From Eutrophocola sp964490145 (lineage in GTDB: Bacteria; Pseudomonadota; Gammaproteobacteria; Pseudomonadales; Pseudohongiellaceae): a stretch of 64,000 bases of DNA. The position numbers and the translations under genes are program-made. The stretch lies in contig CAZBBS010000003.1 in NCBI GenBank assembly GCA_964490145.1, forward strand, positions 1 through 64,000, read 5' to 3'. This document shows, in pieces, positions 52,497 through 61,845 of the stretch (position 1 is its first letter; every line of letters begins with the position of its first letter). The notes beneath the pieces were generated by a model, which was given only the letters and a program-made list of their open reading frames with translations, did not search any database and was not told where the DNA came from.

Positions 52497-53558
52497 ATGC
52501 TGCACAGAATCAATTATGTCCCTGAAGGCCTGCTGGACTGTACTGCAGACCAGGTGGTGAACTTCATTCCCGAGAGCACACTGATCACGCTTGGCGGTGC
52601 CCGGGAAGACGCCCTGTTTCTTTCCATACTTCTTCATGGCAATGAACCCACCGGCCTGGTAGCCCTGCAAAACATCCTGAAGAAATACCGGGATACTGAG
52701 CTGCCCCGTGCACTGTTGATCTTTATCGGTAATGTAAAAGCAGCCCATGAAGGCAAACGCCGCCTTGATGGCCAGCCGGATTACAACCGGATCTGGCTGG
52801 AAGGACACAGCGACCACGAAACGGAAATCCACCAGAAGATTACGGATCTGCTCCATGACATGGCCCGGCGGCCATTGTTCGCTTCCATAGACATCCACAA
52901 TAACACCGGACTGAATCCTCACTACGCCTGTGTGAACCGTCTCAAGTCACCGTTCCTGAATCTGGCCAGACGTTTTTCCCGTACGGTTATCTATTTCATT
53001 CAGCCTGGCGGCGTACAGAGCAAGGCCTTCTCCCATCTGTGCCCGTCAGTGACCCTGGAATGCGGCAAGGTCGGCGATGAATTCGGCATCCAGCGCGCCA
53101 CAGCCTTTGTCGATGAAGTCCTGAATCTTGATGCCATCGAATCCGATCCTGTCAGCGACAACGACATCGACATGTTTCACACGCTTGCCGTTATCAAAAT
53201 TCCCGAGCACATTTCACTGAGCTTTGATGAAAGCGACACAGACATCCGGTTCATCCAGGGTATCGAAACCCTGAATTTTGAGGAAATTCCAGCGGGAACA
53301 ATTCTTGCCCATATCCGTGAAGGTGTGGACGACCCCATCCTTGTCATGGACGAGGAAGGCAATGTGATCACGCAGCAGGTCTTTGAAATCCGCGACAACA
53401 ACCTGATCACCCTTCGCCCCCTGATGCCTTCCATGCTGACCCTGGATGAACGTGTCATCCGTCAGGATTGCCTGTGTTACGCCATGGAGAGATACAGCAT
53501 AACCATGGGTGAAAAAATCACCCGGGATGATGCACCGGTTTGGCTGCCTGCAGAATAA
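52497..53558 (+). CDS. AstE/AspA family M14-type amidohydrolase
   Basis: A 353-residue zinc hydrolase of the succinylglutamate desuccinylase/aspartoacylase family. Zinc ligands are in LHGNEPTGLVAL (His-x2-Glu) and ASIDIHNNTGLNP (His), with the catalytic Glu in TLECGKVGDE. Substrates of the family are N-acyl amino acids or amides. Twelve bp after the GCS2-like gene, so ligation and hydrolysis of an amide bond are paired. Not in an ast operon, so arginine catabolism is unlikely. Confidence 0.82.
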   Translation: MLHRINYVPEGLLDCTADQVVNFIPESTLITLGGAREDALFLSILLHGNEPTGLVALQNILKKYRDTELPRALLIFIGNVKAAHEGKRRLDGQPDYNRIWLEGHSDHETEIHQKITDLLHDMARRPLFASIDIHNNTGLNPHYACVNRLKSPFLNLARRFSRTVIYFIQPGGVQSKAFSHLCPSVTLECGKVGDEFGIQRATAFVDEVLNLDAIESDPVSDNDIDMFHTLAVIKIPEHISLSFDESDTDIRFIQGIETLNFEEIPAGTILAHIREGVDDPILVMDEEGNVITQQVFEIRDNNLITLRPLMPSMLTLDERVIRQDCLCYAMERYSITMGEKITRDDAPVWLPAE

Positions 53559-53612
53559 AGGAATGAAGTAGAAAAAAAGGAGCAGAGACCTGTGTCAATG
53601 CTCCCCGGAAAC

Positions 53613-54854
53613 TTACAGAAGGTGCTCGGTGAACTCGCCGCGCATGCAATGATTGGATGCCATGGACGCCGAATAGGCGCCGGCATTAATCAGCACTAGA
53701 TAATCCTGGTTCGCCATATCAGGAAGCTGGGCATCCTGATACCACACGTCCAGCGCTTCATTGATATTGCCCACCACATGACAGGCTTGCAAAGGCTCGC
53801 CGTCATAGACAATAGGCACCGGCTGGAAAGGCAGGCTGTAGTGCGCCGGTTCAGGCGCCACATTAAAACCGGCATCCACACCCAGGAACCAGGTATCACG
53901 CTTTTGCTCCAGGTAGGTCTTTTCCAGCAGCAGCAGACCAGCGTCCTTGACAACATAATCGCCAGGCTCCACTTCCACATACAGGCCTTTCTTGCCGAAC
54001 TGTCGCCAGAGCACCTTGGCCCAGACAGAGAGATCCAGTGGCTGATCATCACTGACATGAGGCACACCGAGACCGCCACCAACATTAACGCGAACAACAT
54101 CGTCACACTGGTCAACAAACCACTGGCAGGATTCTATGATGCTTTCCCACAGCGGAATCTGGGGTGTCAGGTACCCACAACCGGTATGGAAGTGGATCTT
54201 GGTAACCTTGAGCTTATGTTCGGCAGCAACGGCGAGAGCATCACGAAACTGCTCTTTGTAGATGCCGAACTTGGTCGTGACACTACCGGCATACTGCAGC
54301 TTGTCATTGCCAGCACGACTGATTCCAAGACCGGGGTTAACCCGGATACCGATATTTGTTCCTGGAAAACGCTTTCCCCACTCACGAATACCGTGAATGG
54401 AGTCAGCATCGAAAAACAATCCCGGAAAACGGGACAGGATTTCATAATCCCGTTTAGAGAGGCTGCCGGCGGTAAAAGAAATTTCTTCCGGGGCAAAGCC
54501 GCAATTCACTGCCAGTTCCACTTCCCGTGGAGAGCAGGCATCTATGCCACAAAGACCGCTTTCCTTGAGCGCAGACAACAGCGGCGCATGCCGGTTGGCT
54601 TTCATGGCATACAACACAGTGGAGCGGCCTGCCAGCCCTGCAGCATTGAGGGCGGCACGGATACGTCCCAGGTTCTGTTTTACCCGATCCAGGGAATAGA
54701 CAAAACCGGGCGTACCGAATCTGCCGATCAACTCACTGACCGGCTGGCCCGAAAACACCAGTTCGCCATCCTGATAGCAAAGGTCATTCCTTTGCCACCA
54801 GGCCAGCTCAACAGGCAGTACTGATTCGGGATTAATGGGTATGCGCGTGTTCAT
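53613..54854 (-). CDS. Fold-type III PLP-dependent amino acid decarboxylase
   Basis: A 413-residue enzyme of the diaminopimelate/ornithine decarboxylase group. The Schiff-base Lys is in VLYAMKANRHAPLL; other motifs are CGIDACSPREVELAV, HFHTGCGYLTP, VNVGGGLGVPHV, YVEVEPGDYVVKDAGLLL and NAGAYSASMASNHC. The substrate is not determined: lysA-like motifs are present, but an essential lysA is usually elsewhere and often next to dapF. It overlaps the SET-domain gene by 23 bp. Confidence 0.85.
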   Translation of the reverse strand: MNTRIPINPESVLPVELAWWQRNDLCYQDGELVFSGQPVSELIGRFGTPGFVYSLDRVKQNLGRIRAALNAAGLAGRSTVLYAMKANRHAPLLSALKESGLCGIDACSPREVELAVNCGFAPEEISFTAGSLSKRDYEILSRFPGLFFDADSIHGIREWGKRFPGTNIGIRVNPGLGISRAGNDKLQYAGSVTTKFGIYKEQFRDALAVAAEHKLKVTKIHFHTGCGYLTPQIPLWESIIESCQWFVDQCDDVVRVNVGGGLGVPHVSDDQPLDLSVWAKVLWRQFGKKGLYVEVEPGDYVVKDAGLLLLEKTYLEQKRDTWFLGVDAGFNVAPEPAHYSLPFQPVPIVYDGEPLQACHVVGNINEALDVWYQDAQLPDMANQDYLVLINAGAYSASMASNHCMRGEFTEHLL

Positions 54855-55299
54855 GATTCTCGATCACAATCTGGTGAGGAGTTTCACGACGGCCGGTGAT
54901 CCAGCCACGGCATTTTTCACTGCCACAACAACAGGCAAACTGCTTGAACAGGACATCTTCTGTTTCCGCATAATCCATGTACAGGTAGCTGCCAGCCTCA
55001 ATTGGTTTGAGGGCAGTCAGGGTACGCTTGCGCATGTTCAGGGAAACGTTGGGGTCACAGGAGTGCAGCAGATAACCAGTAAAATACGGGTCAAACATGT
55101 GCCGCCTTCTGGAAATCTGCAGCGTATGCTGCCTGATATCGGATACTACTTCACCCGCTACAATAGCTAATAGATCGCCCGGCTGGAAACTACGAAATGT
55201 AATGACACCGTGGCCAGAGCTGAGGTCTTTGTTTACTACTTGAAAATCACTGGCTTGGGGAAACAAGGGATTATTTCCAAAAGTTAGTGGGTAGAGCAT
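54832..55299 (-). CDS. SET-domain protein methyltransferase with post-SET cysteines
   Basis: A 155-residue compact SET protein. SGHGVITFRSFQPGDLL opens the SET fold, YLLHSCDPNVSLNM corresponds to the NHSCxPN motif, GSYLYMDYAETED to the GEELxxDY motif, and FACCCGSEKCRGWITG is a post-SET zinc-type cluster. SET enzymes methylate lysine side chains with SAM. The ATG at 55299 follows AGG; a longer frame upstream crosses a promoter and hairpin. The His-rich end NHEHAHTH is unusual. The gene overlaps the PLP decarboxylase gene, implying a joint function. Confidence 0.85.
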   Translation of the reverse strand: MLYPLTFGNNPLFPQASDFQVVNKDLSSGHGVITFRSFQPGDLLAIVAGEVVSDIRQHTLQISRRRHMFDPYFTGYLLHSCDPNVSLNMRKRTLTALKPIEAGSYLYMDYAETEDVLFKQFACCCGSEKCRGWITGRRETPHQIVIENHEHAHTH

Positions 55300-55336
55300 C
55301 CTGTTTGATCTCCAGAAAATAAAGGTTGAGAAACGA

Positions 55337-55377
55337 AAAACGACCCTTCCCTGGGGTGCAGGGAAAAGGGCCGTTTT
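55337..55377 (-). terminator. Terminator-like hairpin in the SET operon leader
   Basis: On the minus strand AAAACGGCCCTT(TT)CCCTG pairs with CAGGGAAGGGTCGTTTT across loop CACCC, with a G-U pair that exists only on this strand, followed by a run of five T. It lies between the predicted promoter and the SET start 37 bp downstream, the layout of an attenuator or of a stabilising 5' hairpin. Confidence 0.65.
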
Positions 55378-55387
55378 CCGAGCGCGA

Positions 55388-55416
55388 TTTATACGCTCAA
55401 TGGTGGGGTCACACAA
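55388..55416 (-). promoter_or_regulatory. Sigma-70-type promoter of the SET-decarboxylase operon
   Basis: On the minus strand TTGTGT (55411-55416) and TATAAA (55388-55393) are separated by 17 bp. The -10 box lies in the inverted repeat GAGCG/CGCTC (55380-55398), a possible operator. The 230 bp further upstream to the YaiI gene end shows nothing else that I can name. Confidence 0.6.
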
Positions 55417-55646
55417 GAAATAATTACACGCAAACACACATTTTTTTCAGGGGCGTGATTTGGCGCAAACCCTGTAAATAGCAGTATATTGAAGCTTTTT
55501 ACTTACAGAACATCAGGCGTGTAATAGGAATTTTGAATCAGGCGATTTTATGCACTCTATTCCTGCCAATTCCCGGCCACGTTGAGCAGCCTTTTTAACA
55601 CACAAATGGCCAAAATGATTGACGAGGAGCCTGACCAAATGGGGCG

Positions 55647-56102
55647 TTATTTTTTCAGGCTGGCTGTGAGAAAACGATCCAACTGATTGGCAAATGCCTG
55701 CCGATCCTGTTGATTCAGCGGGGGAGGTCCACCGGTATGCACACCACTGCTGCGCATGGTATCCAGAAAATCGCGCATGTTTAAACGCCCCCTGATGTTG
55801 TTTTCGCTGAACAGCTCACCCCGGGGACTCAGGGCCTTCCCTCCTTTGGCGATCACTTCTGCTGCCAGGGGAATATCGGCAGTGATGACCAGGTCACCGG
55901 ACTCTGCCAGCCGGACAATCTCGTTATCGGCCACATCAAATCCGGGTGGCACCTGCAGGGAAGTAATATTTTTATCCGGCGGCGTATTCAGGGGCTGATT
56001 GGCCACCAGCGTCAGGACCACTCCCGTGCGCCGGGCTGCCTTGTACAGGATTTCCTTGATCACCACCGGACAGGCATCGGCATCAACCCAGATTTTCACC
56101 AT
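55647..56102 (-). CDS. YaiI/YqxD family protein (UPF0178)
   Basis: A 151-residue PIN-like protein. Signatures: MVKIWVDADACPVVIKEIL at the start, GFDVADNEIVRLAESGDLVI and TADIPLAAEVIAKGGKALSP, and SSGVHTGGPPPLNQQDRQAF near the end. A nuclease-like fold is assumed; no role is established. Stand-alone gene. Confidence 0.93.
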   Translation of the reverse strand: MVKIWVDADACPVVIKEILYKAARRTGVVLTLVANQPLNTPPDKNITSLQVPPGFDVADNEIVRLAESGDLVITADIPLAAEVIAKGGKALSPRGELFSENNIRGRLNMRDFLDTMRSSGVHTGGPPPLNQQDRQAFANQLDRFLTASLKK

Positions 56103-56158
56103 GTGCTAACAACCCTCGACAGACATGTTGTTATTGAAATTCACCCGCATGAGAAAAC

Positions 56159-57058
56159 TCAACGCTTGCTCCAGTAGCCTGCCAGTAACGATCCGGACAG
56201 GTTATGCCACAAGCTGAACACCGCACCAGGCAGCGAGGCAGCGGGACTGAAAAACTGGCTGGCCAGGGCAACACCCAGCCCGGAATTCTGCATGCCCACT
56301 TCAACAGCAATGGTCCGACAGGTGGCCTCGTCATAGCGCAACCATTTACACAGCCCATAGGCACCAGCAATGCCGACGCCATTATGGAGGATCACGGCAA
56401 TTGCCACGCCCACCCCCATCACTGGCAGGTTGTCTTCATTCAGGGCAACCACGATGCCGATTATCATAACGATCGCCAGCACAGATACTACCGGCAACAC
56501 GGGCGCCAGCCCTTTAAGCTTATCCCCCATAAAGGTATTGATCAGCATCCCGACAAGGACCGGCAGCATGACAATCTGGAGTATGCTCAGCATCATATCG
56601 CCAACCGGCACATCTATCGCCTGCCCGAGATAGAGCCAGGTGAGAAACGGAGTGGCCAGCACGGACAAGAACGTGGAAACCATCGTCAAGGCGATGGATA
56701 AGGCCACATTCCCCCTGCCCAGATAGCAGATGACATTGGAAGCCGTTCCGCCCGGACAGCAGCCCACCAGCACCAAACCAATAATCAACTCACGGTCTGC
56801 CAGCAACAGGTGACCTATCAGAAAAGCCGCCAGCGGCATGATCAGGAATTGCATCAAGGTGCCAACTGCAATCCTGAAGGGCTGGTTAAACACCTGCCGG
56901 AAATTATCCAGGGTAAGCGTTAACCCCATGGCAAACATGATCAGTGTTAACAGAGGAACAATGAGATTGCCCAGCGTGTCAAACAGCCCGGGCGCCAGAA
57001 CACCCAACGCCGCTGCCAGCAAAGCCAGCAGCGGAAAGGCGCGGGTTATCAGACTCAT
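56159..57058 (-). CDS. Bile acid:sodium symporter family (BASS) transporter
   Basis: A 299-residue membrane protein with about ten helices. Features: LIVPLLTLIMFAMGLTLTLD, VLVGCCPGGTASNVICYLG (crossover helix motif) and TIAVEVGMQNSGLGVALASQ. BASS proteins move organic acids with Na+. It begins 1 bp after the HyuB gene, so it is probably the uptake system for the substrate of that enzyme. Confidence 0.9.
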   Translation of the reverse strand: MSLITRAFPLLALLAAALGVLAPGLFDTLGNLIVPLLTLIMFAMGLTLTLDNFRQVFNQPFRIAVGTLMQFLIMPLAAFLIGHLLLADRELIIGLVLVGCCPGGTASNVICYLGRGNVALSIALTMVSTFLSVLATPFLTWLYLGQAIDVPVGDMMLSILQIVMLPVLVGMLINTFMGDKLKGLAPVLPVVSVLAIVMIIGIVVALNEDNLPVMGVGVAIAVILHNGVGIAGAYGLCKWLRYDEATCRTIAVEVGMQNSGLGVALASQFFSPAASLPGAVFSLWHNLSGSLLAGYWSKR

Positions 57059-57059
57059 C

Positions 57060-58982
57060 TCAGGCCTGTGCCCTTAACTGCCGGGTAGCCTCAACATCGA
57101 CAACCAGGTTCTCGGGATCTCGTTCGGGATCACCAAGAATAACCACACCATAATCCAGCCTGGCACCTTCGAGGGAAACATAACCATCCCTGACATCCAG
57201 CAGCACTCTATCGGGTTCACGGTCCAGCGGATTTTTATAGCCTCCGCCACCATTGGTGATATAGCGGAAACTGGCTTTCGGCTGCGTTGGCCAGTGCTGG
57301 CTGCGGGCAAAGTAGTGATATTCCCCATCGCGTGAAGGCAAATGGGTTCCAGGATCAAGAATGCCGGCCACGGCCGTTGCCGCCTTGAACGATGCCGCAT
57401 CAGTGGCCAACTGCTCCTGGCCGTTTTTCTGGTCCGGCTGCCACAGCCAGACCCCGCCAGTAGGACCATCCTTGCCGCCAAGCACACCCACGCCCGTCGC
57501 TTTTTTAAAGCGCAGGGTGATCAGCGAATGGGTCGCCGGTTCAAGCCACAGAGAGTCTTTCAATACCGCAGCGCCTCCGCGGTTGTAACCGGCACCGGCG
57601 GTATCGGGAACATACTGGCGACGCATGATCACCACCGGGTAATCCGCTTCACTCACTTCTATTGGCGTATCGATACTGTTGGCCTGGGAAAAGATGGAGT
57701 AACTGTCCGCATCTCCCCGACGGGTGCCACCCCAGGGTCCGCGCTCTCCACCAGCCACGCCAACGGCTACCCACAACTGGCCATTGGAATAACGGCCAAC
57801 ACCGGTGTGCAGATTTGGCGCACCATGGTCACCGGCAATAGCCCGGTCACCGAGCGCCTCCGACATGGCCTGGAACATTGCGGCCAGCAGGGCATTGGTG
57901 CTCTCCCCGTAGGCAAACACGGCGCCATCCGGTGGCAGTGCGGAACAGATCGCCCCGTCGGGAATCACGATATCCACCGGACGGTAGGTCCCTGAAGTAA
58001 AGGCCCCGTTGGGATCAAGCATGAATTTAAGAGCTGCCCCTACGGTGGTCTTGGTATCCAGGTAAGTGCCATTGATACAGGTGCGTGCCTGGCGGGCAGT
58101 GTCTGACACATCCACTTCCAGGCGTCCGCCACGTTTGCGGATGCAAACCCGAACCGGATATTCCTCGCTGTCGTCCATGCCATCAGCATCCACCATGGCC
58201 TCGCCATGCCAGTCGCCATCGGGCAACGCTTCAATGGCCAGGGTCATTCGCTCGGCATCGGCATCCACCATGTAATCCATGGCACCCTGCACCGCTTCGC
58301 AGCCGTAGCGATTGATACTGTCACGCAGCAGGTCTTCCCCCATCTGCAAACAGGCGATCAGGGTTTGCATGTCACGGGACAGGAGTTCACCAAAACGTAC
58401 GTTGTCGCCAATCAGGGTCCAGGTTTCCCGTACCGGCTTGCCCCCCTTCATCAGCAGGCGCGGCGACATCACCAGGCCGTTTTCATAGGAATTGGTCTTG
58501 GTCGCGGAAAAACCGCCCGGTACCGAACCCCCCATATCCAGTTGATGGGCCTTGAGATTGACGAAAGCAGCTATCTTGCCCTCATGGAACACTGGCAGGC
58601 AAAACAACACATCATTCACATGGGTGCCTGTGCGATAAGGGTCATTGGCGATGATGACATCGCCAGGGCCGATATTATCCACGCCAAATTCCTCAATGGT
58701 GTTGCGCACCGAATCGGTCATGGTCCCGGTAAAGGCAATAAAGGTCTTGCTCACGACCGGTGTCGGATAGCCGCGATCCGGGGAACCGGTAATGGTGGCG
58801 GCAAAGTCGTAGAAGTCGCGCAATATAGGAGAAAAGGCACAGGACAACAGGCGCTGGCAGACATGCTCGAGAATGTAGGTAAAGCGATTGCTCAGCACCG
58901 TGGCGGCAAAACGCTCACAGCTGTAGCGGTCCTGAAAAGCCTGATTGTCGAAGTCACGAATACGCAAGGTGGTCTTATCCAT
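57060..58982 (-). CDS. Hydantoinase/oxoprolinase subunit B
   Basis: A 640-residue HyuB-type subunit. DFYDFAATITGSPDRGYPTP, VIANDPYRTGTHVNDVLF, HQLDMGGSVPGGFSATKTNS and NCNIxD-like FYNRGGAAVLKDS regions match the family, which partners HyuA in ATP-dependent ring opening of hydantoins, 5-oxoproline or carboxylation of ketones. Its start overlaps the HyuA gene by 8 bp. Substrate unknown. Confidence 0.9.
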   Translation of the reverse strand: MDKTTLRIRDFDNQAFQDRYSCERFAATVLSNRFTYILEHVCQRLLSCAFSPILRDFYDFAATITGSPDRGYPTPVVSKTFIAFTGTMTDSVRNTIEEFGVDNIGPGDVIIANDPYRTGTHVNDVLFCLPVFHEGKIAAFVNLKAHQLDMGGSVPGGFSATKTNSYENGLVMSPRLLMKGGKPVRETWTLIGDNVRFGELLSRDMQTLIACLQMGEDLLRDSINRYGCEAVQGAMDYMVDADAERMTLAIEALPDGDWHGEAMVDADGMDDSEEYPVRVCIRKRGGRLEVDVSDTARQARTCINGTYLDTKTTVGAALKFMLDPNGAFTSGTYRPVDIVIPDGAICSALPPDGAVFAYGESTNALLAAMFQAMSEALGDRAIAGDHGAPNLHTGVGRYSNGQLWVAVGVAGGERGPWGGTRRGDADSYSIFSQANSIDTPIEVSEADYPVVIMRRQYVPDTAGAGYNRGGAAVLKDSLWLEPATHSLITLRFKKATGVGVLGGKDGPTGGVWLWQPDQKNGQEQLATDAASFKAATAVAGILDPGTHLPSRDGEYHYFARSQHWPTQPKASFRYITNGGGGYKNPLDREPDRVLLDVRDGYVSLEGARLDYGVVILGDPERDPENLVVDVEATRQLRAQA

Positions 58983-61017
58983 GCTGCTGCCCTCCCTTGC
59001 CGGTATTTATTGAAATCAGAATCTCCCCGAATCCGCCGATTCTGGCCTCCTGTCCTGGCAGCACCAGGGTGGTGGACAGGGCTTCCTGGATGACCGCAGG
59101 GCCAGACACCTGCTGACCGGGTTTGAGCAGCAAGCGGTCATAGATATTGGCCATGACTGGCTCATCACTGAAATAGTGCAGCTCCCGTTGGCCGATCACT
59201 GTCGGTTCAGACTCTTCCGGCTCGGTGTAGGAGAACTCAAACTTGTCAGCTTTCACCACCACCTGTACCCGGTAGCTCACACCCTGCACAGGCATCCGGG
59301 GAAATGACTGCCCATTGCGGCGCTGGTACTCGGTGTGGAAATTATGAATCATGGTAGCCACCACCTCGTCATCGATATCACCATTGGGCATTTCAATGAA
59401 AGGGGTCTCCCAGCTCTGGCCTAGAATGCGACCATCAAAACTGCGCTTTATCTCAACATCCTTCGCATCCACAGACGCCATCAACTCGGCTTCCATGGCA
59501 GTAAATATCTCATTGATCTCACCCGCCATGCCGGGCATCAGCACCTTGTAGGCACTGCGGCTTTCCGTGTAGACCAGATCCGTGGACAACAGTCCCAACG
59601 CAGAAAATAACCCGGGATGCGGTGGCACAATAACCTGCTTCAGACCAAGCAGATCCAGCAGTCCCGCCAGCAACATGGGACCTGCAGCGCCATAGGCAAC
59701 CAGGGAAAAATCGCGGGGGTCGGCACCGTGGCGAATGGACACATTGGCCACTTCCTCGGCAATGTTGTTGATGGCGATCCGCCAGGCAAAGGACACCCTG
59801 TCGCCCAACGGCAAAGGGGTGTCCAGCGACATAAAGGCATCAATGGCTTTCTGACGATCCAGTTGCAACTGGCCTTCGGCAAATTCATCGGAAGGCAGGA
59901 TGCCCATCAGCAGACAGGCATCTGTCACTGTCGGCTTTTCCCCGCCCCGGCAATAACAGGCCGGCCCCGGATAGGCACCGGCACTGGCCGGGCCCGCCTG
60001 GATATCCCCGGACGGTGAAACGGAAATAATACTGCCGCCGCCTGCGCCCACACTGGACACTTCCGTCGACAGGGCATTGATAACCAGATCATATTCCAGC
60101 TCGAACATGTCATTGGTGAAAGGTGCCCCTTCCATGATCAGGGCAACGTCAGTAGACGTCCCTCCCACGTCACAGCAGATCAGGTTCTCCTCGCCAATGG
60201 CTTCACCCAGCCGGACACAGGAGGCAGCACCGGCGGCCGGTCCGGCAAAGATAATTCTGTAGGGATATTCAAGGGCATCGCGCCAGGGCAACAGGGACGC
60301 CGTACAGTCGGCAAAATTCAGTGCTCCGTCATAACCCAGGTCTGACAGTCCGGCATGGAGTTTGTGGGCATATTCCCCGTAAATGCCTTTCATCATGACA
60401 TCAATCACCGTGGTCATGGCACGGCTGAATTCCTTGGAACGGGGAGAGGCTTCGGAGGAAATGGTGATCGGTACGTTCCCCAGGATTTCCTGCGCCAATG
60501 CCTTGAGCTGCTGTTCATGAGCAGGATTGGTATAGGCATTGAGCAGACAAATGGCAACGCCTTCCACGTTACAGTGTTTGAGCAGTTCCAGATGCGCCCG
60601 GGCATCCGCCTCATTCAGGGGGATCAGCACCTCGCCTGATGCCAGGATTCGTTCCTGTACGCCCCGACGCAAATAGCGCGGCACCAGGGGTCTGGAAACA
60701 TCGCCAAATGAGCGGCGCCAGTTGGGATCCATCTGGGCATTGAACGGACGCCAGGCCCGACCGCCATCCAGCATGTCGCGGTGACCATCCGTGGTGATAA
60801 AACCGATCTTGGGCAGGTTGCGGGTCAGGACAGCATTCAGTCCCTTGGTGGAGGCATGATTAAAGACTGTCGAGCCTTCCACCCCCAGACGCCTGGCACC
60901 CTCAATCACTGACTGCTGGGGATCATCCGGGATACTGGGCACCTTGGTGACCCTGATCTCACCATCCACAATGGCCACCACATCGGTAAAGGTACCGCCT
61001 ACATCTACACCTATCAT
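58975..61017 (-). CDS. Hydantoinase/oxoprolinase subunit A
   Basis: A 680-residue HyuA-type ATPase subunit. The N-terminus MIGVDVGGTFTDVVAIVDG and the internal CDVGGTSTDVALIMEG are actin-like phosphate loops; TEVSSVGAGGGSIISV and GPACYCRGGEKPTVTDA are family signatures. It follows the zinc-ribbon gene by 1 bp. ATP-driven hydrolysis or carboxylation with HyuB is expected; acetone/acetophenone carboxylase subunits are in the same family. Confidence 0.92.
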   Translation of the reverse strand: MIGVDVGGTFTDVVAIVDGEIRVTKVPSIPDDPQQSVIEGARRLGVEGSTVFNHASTKGLNAVLTRNLPKIGFITTDGHRDMLDGGRAWRPFNAQMDPNWRRSFGDVSRPLVPRYLRRGVQERILASGEVLIPLNEADARAHLELLKHCNVEGVAICLLNAYTNPAHEQQLKALAQEILGNVPITISSEASPRSKEFSRAMTTVIDVMMKGIYGEYAHKLHAGLSDLGYDGALNFADCTASLLPWRDALEYPYRIIFAGPAAGAASCVRLGEAIGEENLICCDVGGTSTDVALIMEGAPFTNDMFELEYDLVINALSTEVSSVGAGGGSIISVSPSGDIQAGPASAGAYPGPACYCRGGEKPTVTDACLLMGILPSDEFAEGQLQLDRQKAIDAFMSLDTPLPLGDRVSFAWRIAINNIAEEVANVSIRHGADPRDFSLVAYGAAGPMLLAGLLDLLGLKQVIVPPHPGLFSALGLLSTDLVYTESRSAYKVLMPGMAGEINEIFTAMEAELMASVDAKDVEIKRSFDGRILGQSWETPFIEMPNGDIDDEVVATMIHNFHTEYQRRNGQSFPRMPVQGVSYRVQVVVKADKFEFSYTEPEESEPTVIGQRELHYFSDEPVMANIYDRLLLKPGQQVSGPAVIQEALSTTLVLPGQEARIGGFGEILISINTGKGGQQHG

Positions 61018-61018
61018 C

Positions 61019-61258
61019 TCAAGCCTCCCCGTCCTGGCCCAGACTCAATCCCAGCGGGGTGATCGGCCCCAGCAAAGGCCCTTTGGTCCGGCTCACCGAG
61101 TGCAGACAGGACTGACACTTGACCACGTCCCACCAGCCGCCTTCACTGAGCACGCGATAACTGGCGAGGGTATTCTGATCACATTCGGGACAGGTGCCGT
61201 CGACATCCTGCCGTTCGACGGCAACGGTGGGGGTTTCCGGCCGGGGAAAATTATGCAT
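61019..61258 (-). CDS. Zinc-ribbon accessory protein of the hydantoinase operon
   Basis: A 79-residue protein with CPEC (23-26) and CQSC (48-51), a Cys4 zinc ribbon, and SYRVLSEGGWWDVVKCQ. AGGAGTG precedes the ATG at 61258. First gene of the operon with hyuA, hyuB and the BASS transporter. Some carboxylases of this superfamily have a small metal-binding third subunit, so a structural subunit role is plausible, though not shown. Confidence 0.78.
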   Translation of the reverse strand: MHNFPRPETPTVAVERQDVDGTCPECDQNTLASYRVLSEGGWWDVVKCQSCLHSVSRTKGPLLGPITPLGLSLGQDGEA

Positions 61259-61382
61259 GCATCACTCCTGGTACTGCCTGTTGACCACTTTCCATGTGAT
61301 ATCAACGTTCATCCCTGTTAACCGGGATGTTATGAAGCAGGTTAGCGAATGACAAGCACCCTGCTGTTATTTAACAGCATTT

Positions 61383-61640
61383 TTACTGACGTCTCTTCTG
61401 CCACTGCTTCAACCAGTCCTTGTCCTGGCCATCTCTTTTGACTTTCTTTTCAATCTGGGTCTGGGGATTTTTCAGATGATCCAGCCTGATGGCGCCCTGG
61501 GTTAAACCCTCGAAAACCGTGCACCACAATTCCGTATTAATCTGGCGGGTCTTCAGCCATTTCACCAATCTGTAAACGCCCCAACCGAACAAGACGACTG
61601 TAATGATGACAAGTAACTGCAAGTGTGCCTGCATAACCAT
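61383..61640 (-). CDS. Small single-helix membrane protein
   Basis: An 85-residue protein with one N-terminal helix (LQLLVIITVVLFGWGVYRLV) and a charged cytoplasmic tail (KKVKRDGQDKDWLKQWQKRR). An ATG two codons later is equally possible. No recognisable family. It is transcribed divergently from the small membrane protein at 61846. Confidence 0.5.
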   Translation of the reverse strand: MVMQAHLQLLVIITVVLFGWGVYRLVKWLKTRQINTELWCTVFEGLTQGAIRLDHLKNPQTQIEKKVKRDGQDKDWLKQWQKRRQ

Positions 61641-61845
61641 GGAAATTGCCCTGCCCTTAAACCATGCTGTCTTTAATACAAGTTGGTGGCCTATTCCTGT
61701 TTTTCAAGGGATTGCCAAACTCGGCAAACACTGATTCTTCAGGGGCATTTGCGATGCAACGCACGATTTCATCATTTCATCGTTTCCGAAAACTGGTGTT
61801 TCAGCTACATTGCCGGCTGTCTCAACCAACCGATGGGTGTACGAC

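Noticed and set aside
53613..54854. Assignment as housekeeping lysA
   Set aside because: Motifs are shared by several decarboxylases and the partner is a SET gene, not a lysine pathway gene.
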